Position numbers and translations under genes: made by a program
Source: an uncultured Opitutia bacterium
GTDB taxonomy: Bacteria > Verrucomicrobiota > Verrucomicrobiia > Opitutales > Opitutaceae
Reading direction: 5' to 3'
DNA: 41,821 nucleotides
Assembly (NCBI GenBank): GCA_903861185.1
Contig: CAIOTK010000506.1
Coordinates: 1-41,821 of the forward strand
Notes under the pieces: generated by a model
What the model saw: the letters and a program-made list of their open reading frames with translations, nothing else
Database searches by the model: none
What the model was told of the DNA's origin: nothing
Part shown: piece after piece, positions 25,691 to 33,318 of the stretch
How the letters are laid out: every line of letters starts with the position of its first letter
Numbering within the stretch: position 1 is the first letter of the stretch

Positions 25691-26929
25691 TTAGGGGACA
25701 AAGCGGCGAACAATCAATGTGGAATTTATCCCCAGCATACCGAACGAGTTGTTTAGGATCGTATCGACGTGCGCCACCTTCCGGGGCTGGTTGAGCACCA
25801 GGCCGGGGATCGCGCATTGGGGATCCAAGTCGTCCACGTTGATGGTGGGGTGGACCGTGAGGTCGTCGAAGCTGGGTAGGTTGCCAGCCAGTTCGAGCGC
25901 GCCGGCGGCCCCCATCGTGTGCCCAATGAAGCTCTTGGTGTTGTTGATGTGGGTGTCGGGGCAACCTTCGCCAAAGACGGCGCGGATCGCCTCGCACTCC
26001 TGGATGTCACCCAACGGGGTGGCGGTGGCGTGGGTGTTGACGAGGTGGATGCCGGCGGGAGCGAGGCCGGCGCGCGTCAGGGCGGCACGGACGCACTCGG
26101 CCTGACGCTGGGGGTTCGGCAGCACGTAATCGCTGGCGTCGCTATTCACGTGATAGCCGGCGATTTCCCCGTAGATTCGGGCGCCGCGGGCGCGGGCATC
26201 CTCGAGGCGCTCCAAGGTATAGAGGCAGCCCCCCTCGGAAATCACGATACCATTACGGGCCTTGTCGAAGGGCCGCGAGGCGCGCGCAGGCTCAGCGTGG
26301 GTGGCGAGGGCGTTCTGCGACTTAAAGCCCGCGAAGATACCGAAGGTATGGATGCTCTCGCTCACCCCGCCGCAGAGCGCGAAGTCCACTTCCCCCAAGC
26401 GGAGCATCTGGGTGGCGTGGATCAGTCCCATATTCCCCGCAGCGCAGGCAGCGCCAATCGTGTAGGCGGGGCCGGTGGTGCCAAGGTTCAGCGAGGTCTC
26501 CCCGGCGGGGTTGTTCGCGACCGTCCGGGGGTTATGGTAGTGGGACCAAAACTTGGTGTCGTAGTTGAACTTGGAGATGTTGTAGACCTCGTTCTCCGTC
26601 TCGACGTTACCGTGCTCGGTGCAGCCGATGTAGATCCCTACGCGATCCTTCCGCAAAGCGTCTAGGCTGACGCCGGCATCGGCAAGTGCCTCCCGGGCAC
26701 AGTAGATCGAGATGCTGCCGGCCCGGGTTCCCACCCGCAGCTCCTTCTTCTTCTGGTACCGCAGGGCGTCGTAGTGACAGACCCCGGCTAGCTGGCTGCC
26801 CATATAGCGGACGTCGATCCGCTCGATCCCGGCAACGCCGGTCAACAGATGCCGACGGAATTCAGGCAGCGAATTGCCGTTCGGGGCGGTCAGACCGACG
26901 CCGGTGATGACGATGCGGGAGAGCTGCAT
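25691..26929 (-). CDS. fabF: 3-oxoacyl-ACP synthase (FabF/KAS II type)
   Basis: A 412-residue beta-ketoacyl synthase that elongates acyl-ACP with malonyl-ACP. The Cys-His-His triad is intact: Cys162 in GAACAAGNMGL, His in VNTHATATPLGD and His in NTKSFIGHTMGAAGALE. The start (ATG at 26929, MQLSRIVITGVGLTAPNG) matches family usage; a longer frame to 27109 has an unrelated arginine-rich head. Sequence around the gate and loops (for example KARNGIVISEGGCLYTLE) differs from housekeeping FabF, which suggests a specialised ketosynthase with its own ACP. It is the first gene of the eight-gene operon and lies opposite a small membrane protein gene across a 268-bp divergent region containing an inverted repeat. 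Confidence 0.92.
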   Translation of the reverse strand: MQLSRIVITGVGLTAPNGNSLPEFRRHLLTGVAGIERIDVRYMGSQLAGVCHYDALRYQKKKELRVGTRAGSISIYCAREALADAGVSLDALRKDRVGIYIGCTEHGNVETENEVYNISKFNYDTKFWSHYHNPRTVANNPAGETSLNLGTTGPAYTIGAACAAGNMGLIHATQMLRLGEVDFALCGGVSESIHTFGIFAGFKSQNALATHAEPARASRPFDKARNGIVISEGGCLYTLERLEDARARGARIYGEIAGYHVNSDASDYVLPNPQRQAECVRAALTRAGLAPAGIHLVNTHATATPLGDIQECEAIRAVFGEGCPDTHINNTKSFIGHTMGAAGALELAGNLPSFDDLTVHPTINVDDLDPQCAIPGLVLNQPRKVAHVDTILNNSFGMLGINSTLIVRRFVP

Positions 26930-26945
26930 ACTGGGCGAGCGAGGA

Positions 26946-26973
26946 GCGGTACCCAAGCGGCGGGCGAACGCAA
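26946..26973 (-). promoter_or_regulatory. Candidate promoter of the fatty-acyl/ole operon
   Basis: On the minus strand TTGCGT (26973-26968) and TACCGC (26951-26946) are 16 bp apart, just upstream of the ketosynthase start. The -10 box is a poor match and the leader would be only about 10 nt. The TACC-type -10 resembles the boxes proposed for the two tRNA genes. Confidence 0.25.
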
Positions 26974-27053
26974 CCCCGGCTTGCCCAGTAGGCCCGAATT
27001 CTGGGGCTAAGCCGAGGTCGCGCCGACCACGCGGGGGACCCAAGGTGGTGGCG

Positions 27054-27131
27054 AAGGGTCGGGCCAACGAAGCCGCCGGGCGGCCCGGGAAATTCCCCGG
27101 CGCCGGCATCCCCCGGCGTGGCCCGACCCTT
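27054..27131. repeat. 12-bp perfect inverted repeat in divergent regulatory region
   Basis: AAGGGTCGGGCC at 27054-27065 is repeated as its exact reverse complement at 27120-27131, 54 bp apart. The spacer contains a near-palindrome CCGGGAAATTCCCCGG (14 of 16 positions symmetric). It lies between the ketosynthase operon (minus) and the small membrane protein gene (plus), so it could be an operator pair or a long stem; which one is not decidable from sequence. Confidence 0.5.
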
Positions 27132-27197
27132 TCCCTTTCCCCGGCGGGGCTGAATTTTCCGTGGACAACCCGCCGCGCGCCCCTTCACCGTCCCGGA

Positions 27198-27449
27198 ATG
27201 GCCCAGCAGGATCCGCAGGAACAAAAGTTCACCACTCCCGGCAGCCTCGTCGTCGACGCCGTACTGTCGCTCGGCTTCTTTGCCTTCCTGTACAACGTGG
27301 TCTCGCCGCACGTGCCCTCGAATGACAAGGGGATGATCGTGCTCTGGTCTGCCCTGACGGCCGCCTGTATGACCGGAACGTTCTGGCTCTGCATCCAGAT
27401 GTTCCGCGTTGTTCTCCGCGCCCAGCGCGCGGCCAAGCGCGGCCGCTGA
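27198..27449 (+). CDS. Small two-helix membrane protein, unknown
   Basis: An 83-residue protein that I do not recognise. After a polar start (MAQQDPQEQKFTTPGS) come two hydrophobic segments, about residues 17-37 (LVVDAVLSLGFFAFLYNVVS) and 47-69 (MIVLWSALTAACMTGTFWLC), joined by a short polar loop. The tail is basic (RAQRAAKRGR). This is the shape of a small inner-membrane hairpin protein with both ends inside. The ATG at 27198 is used; the open frame continues upstream to 26874, across the inverted repeat and into the opposite gene, which is not credible. It is divergent from the ketosynthase operon and followed after 65 bp by a lipoprotein gene. Confidence 0.7.
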   Translation: MAQQDPQEQKFTTPGSLVVDAVLSLGFFAFLYNVVSPHVPSNDKGMIVLWSALTAACMTGTFWLCIQMFRVVLRAQRAAKRGR

Positions 27450-27514
27450 GGCCCCTAAGCTGGGACGGTTCGAGTTGCGCGCGGGACGGACCCCGCTACG
27501 ATCCGCGCGTACCG

Positions 27515-28261
27515 ATGAAAGCCGCCCCGCAGTTCCCTGCCCTCCGCTGGACGGGCCACGGTCCGGCCAAGGGTCTCGTGCTGCTGTTCGCGCTCTTCGC
27601 GGCGGGTTGCGCCACGACCCACGAGCTGAAGGTCGACGCAATCGCCAAGCCCAAGTCGGAAAACGCGATCTCGTACGAGATCCGCAACAAGAACCCTTTG
27701 GTGGCCGATGATTCGCTGCGCTACAAGGAAGCGGCGAATCTGGTTAAGACCGGCCTCTCCGGCCGCGGGCTCTATGAGGCACCGGGGAACGTGAAGGCCG
27801 ATATGGTGATCGACCTCGACTACGGCGTAGGCCCGCCGCAGGTGCGCCGCGAGACGGTGTCCGAGCCGGTCTACATCACGCTGCCGGGCCAGATCCGCAC
27901 CGAGCGCGTGCAGGTGGGCACGGACTCGCAGGGCCGCCCCGTCTACCAGACCATCACGGTGCAGGATCCGCCCACGACGGAATTCGCGGGGTTCCGCGAG
28001 TATATGGTGACCGTGGTGGTGTACGAGAAGTACCTCCGGCTCACCGCCCGCGAGAACAAGGAACCAGTCGAGGGGCAGCCCCCGGTCGAGGTCTGGACCC
28101 TCGACATTACCAGCGAGGGCGAGAGTAAGGACATCCGTAAGCACCTGCCCATCCTCGTGGCCGCTAGCATCGATTTTGTCGGCAAGGACACGCAGGGCCA
28201 GAAGAAGATCCGCATCAAGGACAACGCCAGTGACATCGCCTTCGTGAAGAAGGGGATGTGA
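27515..28261 (+). CDS. Lipoprotein of unknown function
   Basis: A 248-residue putative lipoprotein. A signal sequence with lipobox (LLFALFAAGC, lipid-modified Cys near residue 32) precedes a soluble domain. It contains repeated conserved-looking beta segments: ADMVIDLDYGVGPPQVR, EPVYITLPGQIRTERVQVG, YMVTVVVYEKYLRLTA, VEVWTLDITSEGES. I cannot place it in a named family with confidence. Residues 195-245 are lysine-rich and basic. It is likely anchored to a membrane facing the periplasm. Downstream a 6-bp stem hairpin (GGCCCT/AGGGCC, 28266-28281) without a T-run separates it from the convergent LRR fragment. It may form a short unit with the small membrane protein upstream. Confidence 0.72.
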   Translation: MKAAPQFPALRWTGHGPAKGLVLLFALFAAGCATTHELKVDAIAKPKSENAISYEIRNKNPLVADDSLRYKEAANLVKTGLSGRGLYEAPGNVKADMVIDLDYGVGPPQVRRETVSEPVYITLPGQIRTERVQVGTDSQGRPVYQTITVQDPPTTEFAGFREYMVTVVVYEKYLRLTARENKEPVEGQPPVEVWTLDITSEGESKDIRKHLPILVAASIDFVGKDTQGQKKIRIKDNASDIAFVKKGM

Positions 28262-28285
28262 GGCGGGCCCTGGTGAGGGCCGGAG

Positions 28286-28534
28286 CTAGTTCGTGCGGTA
28301 AAACGGATTCGTTAACTTGAAGGCGCGCGCGATCCAGCCAGCGTCCACCGCGGAATTGGTAAGGTTGAGTGCCTCGAGGCGCGGCAGACCGGCCAAAGCC
28401 GCCACCCCCTGACCGGTGACCTTCGTGCAACTAAGGTCGAGCGAACGCAGGGCGGTCGAGCGCCCGATAGAGGCGAGGCCCGCATCGGTGACTGGGGTGC
28501 GAGCGAGTTCCACCTCCTCGATCAAGTCGGCCAC
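28286..28534 (-). pseudogene. Leucine-rich-repeat fragment downstream of DUF1501 gene
   Basis: An 82-codon frame with at least two leucine-rich repeats of the 'T-x-VTD-AGL' type: ELARTPVTDAGLASIG, LRSLDLSCTKVTGQGVAAL and LEALNLTNSAVDAGWIARA. The frame has no ATG. The first possible start is GTG at 28534, yet the LRR-like reading continues upstream without a stop to 28579, directly abutting the TGA of the DUF1501 gene in the same frame. LRR tails of this kind usually belong to much larger PVC cytochrome or kinase-like proteins, so this is probably the remnant of such a gene. A genuine small protein from the GTG cannot be excluded. Confidence 0.5.
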
Positions 28535-28579
28535 CGGCGTAAGCCGCGCGAGGAAGGCGGTCGGTACCGCCCACCGCGG

Positions 28580-30052
28580 TCAGGCTAAAATACCGCGGAC
28601 CACCTTCGCCGGCACCACGCCCGTGAGGCGCTGGTCCAGTCCCTGGAACCGGAAGCCGAAGCGCTCGTGGTCGATCCCCATCAGGTGGAGGATAGTCGCG
28701 TGCAAGTCGCGGATGTGCACCGGATCGCGGACCACGTTGTAGGACATCTCGTCCGTCTCGCCGTGGACCGTGCCGCCCTTGATGCCGCCCCCAGCCAGCC
28801 AGAGGGAGAAGCAACGCGGGTGGTGATCGCGACCGTAATTAGTTTCCGTCAGCGTACCCTGACAGTAAACCGTACGGCCGAATTCCCCGCCAAAGATGAC
28901 CAGGGTGTCCTCCAGCATCCCGCGCTGCTTCAGGTCCTGCACCAGACCCCAGCAGGCCTGATCAACATCCTTACACTGCGCGGCGAGGTCGCGGGGCAGG
29001 CTGGCATGCTGGTCCCAGCCGCGGTGGAAGATCTGCACGAATCGCACGCCCCGCTCGACGAGGCGGCGGGCCATGAGGGCGGAAGACGCGAAGCTGCCGC
29101 GGACCCGCGCCTCCTCGCCATAGAGCGCATAGGTTGCGTCCGGCTCGCGCGTGAGGTCTGCCAGCTCCGGGATGCTGGCCTGCATCCGGAACGCCATTTC
29201 GTACTGCTGGGTGCGGGTCTGGATCTCCGGATCACCGATCGCCTCGTAGCTCCGGCGATTGAGCTGCTCGAGGCCGTCGAGCATCTCGCGGCGCAATTCC
29301 CGCGGGATGCCCGGCGCGTCGTTAAGGTACAACACGGGGTCCCCCGCCGAACGGAAGGACACCCCCGCGTGGCGGCCAGGCAGGAAGCCGGAGCCCCAAA
29401 GGCGGGCGGAGATCGCCTGCACATTGGAAAAGGGGCTGGTGTGCTTCGCGTGCAGCACGACAAACGAGGGCAGATCCTGATTGAGCGAGCCGAGACCGTA
29501 CGAGAGCCAAGAACCCAGTGACGCCTTCCCGTTCTGCATCGAGCCGGTGTAGACCAACTGATTGGCCGGCTCGTGGTTAATGGCGTCGGTCTGCATCGAG
29601 CGAATGATGCAAAGGTCGTCCGTCATCCGCGCAGTATAGGGCAGCAGTTCGCTGATCCACGCGCCCCCTTGTCCGTGCTGCGCGAACTTAAACCGCGAGG
29701 GGGCCAGCGGAAAGGCAGCCTGTCGGGCGGTCATCCCCGTGAGACGCTCACCCTGGGTCCCAAGCCAGTCCTTGAGGTCCTCCTTGAAGCGCGCCTCAAG
29801 CCCGGGCTTATAGTCGAAAAGGTCGAGCTGGGACGGCGCGCCGATGAGCGAGATGTAGATGGCTCGCTTGGCCCGGGGCGCGATCCGCCAAGGCTCAGCC
29901 AGAGAAGGGGCAGCGCCCAACCTTGAGCCGAGGAGCGAGGACAAGGCCGCCACGCCGAGCCCGGTGCCCGAACGGCGGAAAAACTGACGGCGCGTGACCG
30001 CCGCATTGTAAGCGGAAAAGGTGTCGTGCCAGGCGGAAGGGAGGAGGGTCAT
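28580..30052 (-). CDS. DUF1501 protein (Tat-exported, sulfatase-fold)
   Basis: A 490-residue protein with a twin-arginine signal (TRRQFFRRSGTGLGVAALSSLLGSRLG) after a short N-terminal extension. The family has an alkaline phosphatase/sulfatase-like fold: GAPSQLDLFDYKP near the N-terminus, SMQTDAINHEPANQ, FIFGGEFGRT-like (VIFGGEFGRTVYC), GRDHHPRCFSLWLAGGGIKGG and the HLMGIDHERF ending. DUF1501 genes regularly follow PSD1/DUF1553 cytochrome genes in Planctomycetota and Verrucomicrobiota, and the two are presumed to form a periplasmic unit for degrading a carbon substrate; no biochemical role is established that I can name. It starts 10 bp after the PSD1 gene, clearly in one operon. The C-terminus (VVRGILA) is typical and intact. 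Confidence 0.92.
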   Translation of the reverse strand: MTLLPSAWHDTFSAYNAAVTRRQFFRRSGTGLGVAALSSLLGSRLGAAPSLAEPWRIAPRAKRAIYISLIGAPSQLDLFDYKPGLEARFKEDLKDWLGTQGERLTGMTARQAAFPLAPSRFKFAQHGQGGAWISELLPYTARMTDDLCIIRSMQTDAINHEPANQLVYTGSMQNGKASLGSWLSYGLGSLNQDLPSFVVLHAKHTSPFSNVQAISARLWGSGFLPGRHAGVSFRSAGDPVLYLNDAPGIPRELRREMLDGLEQLNRRSYEAIGDPEIQTRTQQYEMAFRMQASIPELADLTREPDATYALYGEEARVRGSFASSALMARRLVERGVRFVQIFHRGWDQHASLPRDLAAQCKDVDQACWGLVQDLKQRGMLEDTLVIFGGEFGRTVYCQGTLTETNYGRDHHPRCFSLWLAGGGIKGGTVHGETDEMSYNVVRDPVHIRDLHATILHLMGIDHERFGFRFQGLDQRLTGVVPAKVVRGILA

Positions 30053-30062
30053 GGCGCGGGGG

Positions 30063-33000
30063 TCACTTGCAGAGGGATTCGTCGAGATTGAATACCTGAC
30101 TGGCGACCAGGGTCCACGCCGCCAACTCCGGTGCGGAGGCCCCGGCCGGCGCCGCCGAAGAACCGACCGCCAGCAGAGCCGCCGCGGCCGCGGGCTCGCG
30201 GGTGTAGCGCGCTAGCGCCGCCTCGAAGGTGCGGCGGACGATACCCCGTTCCTCCGGCGCCAAGCGTCGCGCCAGCAGCGGCAACGTGACCGCGTCGAGG
30301 CGTCCGTCGAAAGCGTTGGCCCCCGCCAGCGCCCGGGCCGCCAGTTGCCGCGAGGCCTCAATAAAGAGCGGGTCATTAAGCGTGACCAGCGCCTGCAGCG
30401 GCGTATTGGTGCGGTCGCGGCGGACGCAGGCCACCTCGCGACTGGGCGCGTTGAGGATGTCCATCGCCGGCGGCGGCGCGGTGCGTTTCCACAGCGTGTA
30501 CAACGACCGCCGATATAGGCCGTCGCCCGTGTCCGCCTGATAATAGCGAGTGGTCGACTCCTTCATCGCCACCTCCTCCCAGATTCCCTCCGGCTGGTAC
30601 GGTCGCACAGGCGGGCCACCCAGCCGGCTGACCAGCAGCCCGGACGCCGCGAGGGCCTGATCGCGGATCTGCTCCGCATCGAGCCGGAAACGTGGGCCGC
30701 GCGCCAGCAGGCGGTTACCCGGATCACGTTCCAACAGCGCAGGCGTGACCGCAGCGGACTGGCGGTAGGTGGCGCTGGTGACGAGCAGTCGCGTCATCGC
30801 CCGATGATCCCAGCCGGAGTCAATGAAGCGCCGCGCCAGCCAGTCGAGCAGTTCGGGGTGCGACGGACGGGCTCCGGTGACGCCGAAGTCGCCGGCTGAC
30901 TCGACGAGACCCGTGCCAAAGAGGTGTTGCCAGAGCCGGTTCATGGTCACACGGGCCGGCAGCGGGTTCGCCGGATCCACCAACCAGCGGGCGAGACCGA
31001 GCCGGTTGCGCGGCGCACCCTCTGGTAGGGGCGGGAGTACGGCCGGGGTATTGGCGCCGACCTTTTCACCGGGCTGGCTGTACTCTCCCCGGTTCAGGAT
31101 ATGCGCGAAGGGCTCGGAGTCCTTCTTCTCCTCCATCACCAAAGTGAGGCCGCCGCGGGCGCGCAGCCCATCCGCCTCGGCCAGCAAGGGCCGGAGCCGC
31201 GCGGCGATGGCCAAGGTCGGACCATCGACCGCAGCGAGATAATGACGCCGCAGGGAGCGGCGATGCGCGGGGGTGCGCTCCGCCGGCACCACCTCCAGGG
31301 CCGCGAAGGCCTCCAGTTCGTCCGTAAATTCCTTCAGGTCCGCCGCGAGATAACCCCGCCGGGAGACCCGAAGATCCTGTGCCCAGACGCGGCCGCCAGT
31401 GATGCCCTCCCAAGTTCCAACGCCCGCCCGCGCGCCAAGGCGAAGCCCTTCGCCGGGGCGGATATCCGTGGGCAGGAACGCCGAGACACTGGAGTTCACC
31501 ACCATCTTGCCGTCGACGAACACCTCTACCGTCCGGCTGCGCAGCGCCGTGGTGTCGAAGCTCACCAGCACGTGACGCCACGCCCCGGGGGCAAGCGCGC
31601 CACCAACGTTGCGGACCTGCACGCGGCCAGTACCATCGGCGATGAATAGGCCAACCTTACCGTCCTCTAGGAACACCTCCCAGCCCGGACCCTTCTCCCC
31701 GGCGGACCGACTGGAGAACAAAGGACCGGAGGGCTTCCCCTCAACGCGCACGAAAGCCCCGGTGCTGCTGGACTCGCCCCGCAGCCACGGCACCGGCGGG
31801 CCGGCCAGCCGATCCGCCCGTCCAATCTCCGGCGCGAGGCCGTAGGGCCCCGCCACGGCGTCCGGGGTGCCCTCAGCGGCGACCAGCGGCTCGTGCCGCC
31901 GCACCGCGTGATCGGCGGGCGGGACGGCGAGACGCGGGGATTGATCGAGCCAAGCCTTGAAGTCCGCTTCGGCGGCCGTCGCCCGGCTCTTCTCCTCCTC
32001 GCGCATTCCCTTTAGCAGCGCCTGCAGTTCCGACCAGCGGGCCTCGTCGCCGGCGGCCGGCACGAATAGGGTCGGCGGCGTGTCGTGGCGATTACCATCC
32101 ATCGCTGGCATGGTATTGTTCCGGAAGAAGGCAGCGAAGGCGTAGAAGTCCTTGGCCGAAACGGGGTCAAACTTGTGGTCGTGGCAGGCGGCGCAGCCGA
32201 GGGTCAGGCCCAACCAGACCGTAGCGACCGTCTCCACCCGATCCTTCGCGTAGATCGCTTCGTACTCCTCAGCGATCGCCCCGCCCTCGCTCGTGGTCGG
32301 AAGACACCGGTTGAAGCCGGAGGCCACCTGCTGCGCTAACGTGGCACCCGGGAGCAGATCCCCCGCCACCTGCTCTATTGTGAACCGGTCAAAGGGCAGG
32401 TTGTCGCGGAAAGCGCGGATCACCCAGTCCCGGTACGGCCAAATGGAGCGGTAATTATCGATATGGATGCCGTGGGTGTCCGCGTACCGCACTGCGTCGA
32501 GCCACTGCCGGGCAAAATGCTCCGCGGACGCCCCGGAGCCGAGCATCCGGTCCACCGCGCGCTCATACGCTCCCGGAGCTCGGTCCGCGAGGAAGGCAGC
32601 CAGTTCAGCCGGCGTGGGCGGTAGGCCGGTCAGATCGAGCGCGGCGCGGCGCAGGAGCCGGGCCGGGGTCTCCTCCGCCGAAGGACGTAGCCCCTCCCGC
32701 TCCAGCCGCTGGGCGATGAAGGCATCGACCGGATTCCGACCTCCACTGGAATTAGCCGAAGCGGCCGCACCCGCCGACCGGACCGGCAGGAAGGCCCAGT
32801 GTTCCTCGTAGCGCGCGCCCTCCGCGATCCAGCGTTCCAACAGCGCGATCTCCTCCGGACGCACCGTCTTGTGGGACTCCGGCGGCGGCATGACCTCCTC
32901 CGGATCCTTCGACTTGAGACGCTCGATCAGCGGACTCCGCGCCGGGTCGCCCGGCACAATCGCGGGCTCCAAATCACCGTCCCCGCGTGGCTTGGTGGCG

Positions 33001-33188
33001 AACTCCGCCCGATCGAGGCGCAGCTTGGCCTTGCGGGTCGAAGAGTCGGGGCCGTGGCAGAGGAAGCAGTTCTCGGCCAGAATCGGCTGGATCTGGTCGT
33101 TGTAGCTGACCGGCGGCGCAGAGGCGGCCCCAGCGCTCAGGGGAACAAACGCGGCCACGGCCGCCAGGAGACGGAGGGGGAAAGCCAT
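30063..33188 (-). CDS. PSD1/PSCyt1/PSCyt2 cytochrome protein (DUF1549/DUF1553) with LamG-like insert
   Basis: A 1041-residue exported PVC protein. The signal peptide (MAFPLRLLAAVAAFVPLSAG) is followed by a PSCyt1 heme domain with Cys41-x-x-Cys44-His45 (ENCFLCHGPDSS) and its MPPPESH element. The PSCyt2/DUF1549 domain (about 150-370, with FAREQWLDAVRYADT-like, DHKFDPVSAKDFYAF) comes next. The middle (about 450-620) is a concanavalin/LamG-like domain (WRHVLVSFDTT, VEVFVDGKMVV), suggesting carbohydrate binding. The C-terminal PSD1/DUF1553 domain has LARWLVDPANPLPARVTMNRLWQ-like and FGVTGARPSHPELLDWLA stretches. The ATG at 33188 opens the signal peptide; the frame reaches 33227. It is the middle gene of NHL-PSD1-DUF1501. 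A periplasmic oxidative role on a glycan is inferred. Confidence 0.93.
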   Translation of the reverse strand: MAFPLRLLAAVAAFVPLSAGAASAPPVSYNDQIQPILAENCFLCHGPDSSTRKAKLRLDRAEFATKPRGDGDLEPAIVPGDPARSPLIERLKSKDPEEVMPPPESHKTVRPEEIALLERWIAEGARYEEHWAFLPVRSAGAAASANSSGGRNPVDAFIAQRLEREGLRPSAEETPARLLRRAALDLTGLPPTPAELAAFLADRAPGAYERAVDRMLGSGASAEHFARQWLDAVRYADTHGIHIDNYRSIWPYRDWVIRAFRDNLPFDRFTIEQVAGDLLPGATLAQQVASGFNRCLPTTSEGGAIAEEYEAIYAKDRVETVATVWLGLTLGCAACHDHKFDPVSAKDFYAFAAFFRNNTMPAMDGNRHDTPPTLFVPAAGDEARWSELQALLKGMREEEKSRATAAEADFKAWLDQSPRLAVPPADHAVRRHEPLVAAEGTPDAVAGPYGLAPEIGRADRLAGPPVPWLRGESSSTGAFVRVEGKPSGPLFSSRSAGEKGPGWEVFLEDGKVGLFIADGTGRVQVRNVGGALAPGAWRHVLVSFDTTALRSRTVEVFVDGKMVVNSSVSAFLPTDIRPGEGLRLGARAGVGTWEGITGGRVWAQDLRVSRRGYLAADLKEFTDELEAFAALEVVPAERTPAHRRSLRRHYLAAVDGPTLAIAARLRPLLAEADGLRARGGLTLVMEEKKDSEPFAHILNRGEYSQPGEKVGANTPAVLPPLPEGAPRNRLGLARWLVDPANPLPARVTMNRLWQHLFGTGLVESAGDFGVTGARPSHPELLDWLARRFIDSGWDHRAMTRLLVTSATYRQSAAVTPALLERDPGNRLLARGPRFRLDAEQIRDQALAASGLLVSRLGGPPVRPYQPEGIWEEVAMKESTTRYYQADTGDGLYRRSLYTLWKRTAPPPAMDILNAPSREVACVRRDRTNTPLQALVTLNDPLFIEASRQLAARALAGANAFDGRLDAVTLPLLARRLAPEERGIVRRTFEAALARYTREPAAAAALLAVGSSAAPAGASAPELAAWTLVASQVFNLDESLCK

Positions 33189-33268
33189 CGGGGACCCCAA
33201 TGCAGCGCCCGCTCCGTCGCGCGCCAAGCCAAATTGGCCGGAAACTGCGGAAGCTTATCCAGCCAAGC

Positions 33269-33302
33269 GGCCCCCCCACCGCGACTCGGCGCGGGGGAGG
33301 CC
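33269..33302 (-). other. GC-rich imperfect hairpin between NHL and PSD1 genes
   Basis: Arms GGCCCCCCCACCGCG and GGCGCGGGGGAGGCC pair over most positions with several mismatches. It starts 16 nt after the NHL gene stop (minus direction) and has no T-run. It may stabilise the 3' end or slow transcription; it is not a standard terminator. Confidence 0.3.
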
Positions 33303-33318
33303 AAACCAGTACCGGGTA

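Noticed and set aside
19227-26929. Aryl-polyene or flexirubin cluster
   Set aside because: The cluster lacks a ketoreductase, ammonia-lyase, acyltransferases and the paired ketosynthase/chain-length factor typical of those clusters; it has OleA/OleB and two FAD enzymes instead.
26874-27197. N-terminal extension of the 83-residue membrane protein
   Set aside because: It would overlap the ketosynthase start region and run through the inverted repeat; the ATG at 27198 gives a sensible two-helix protein.
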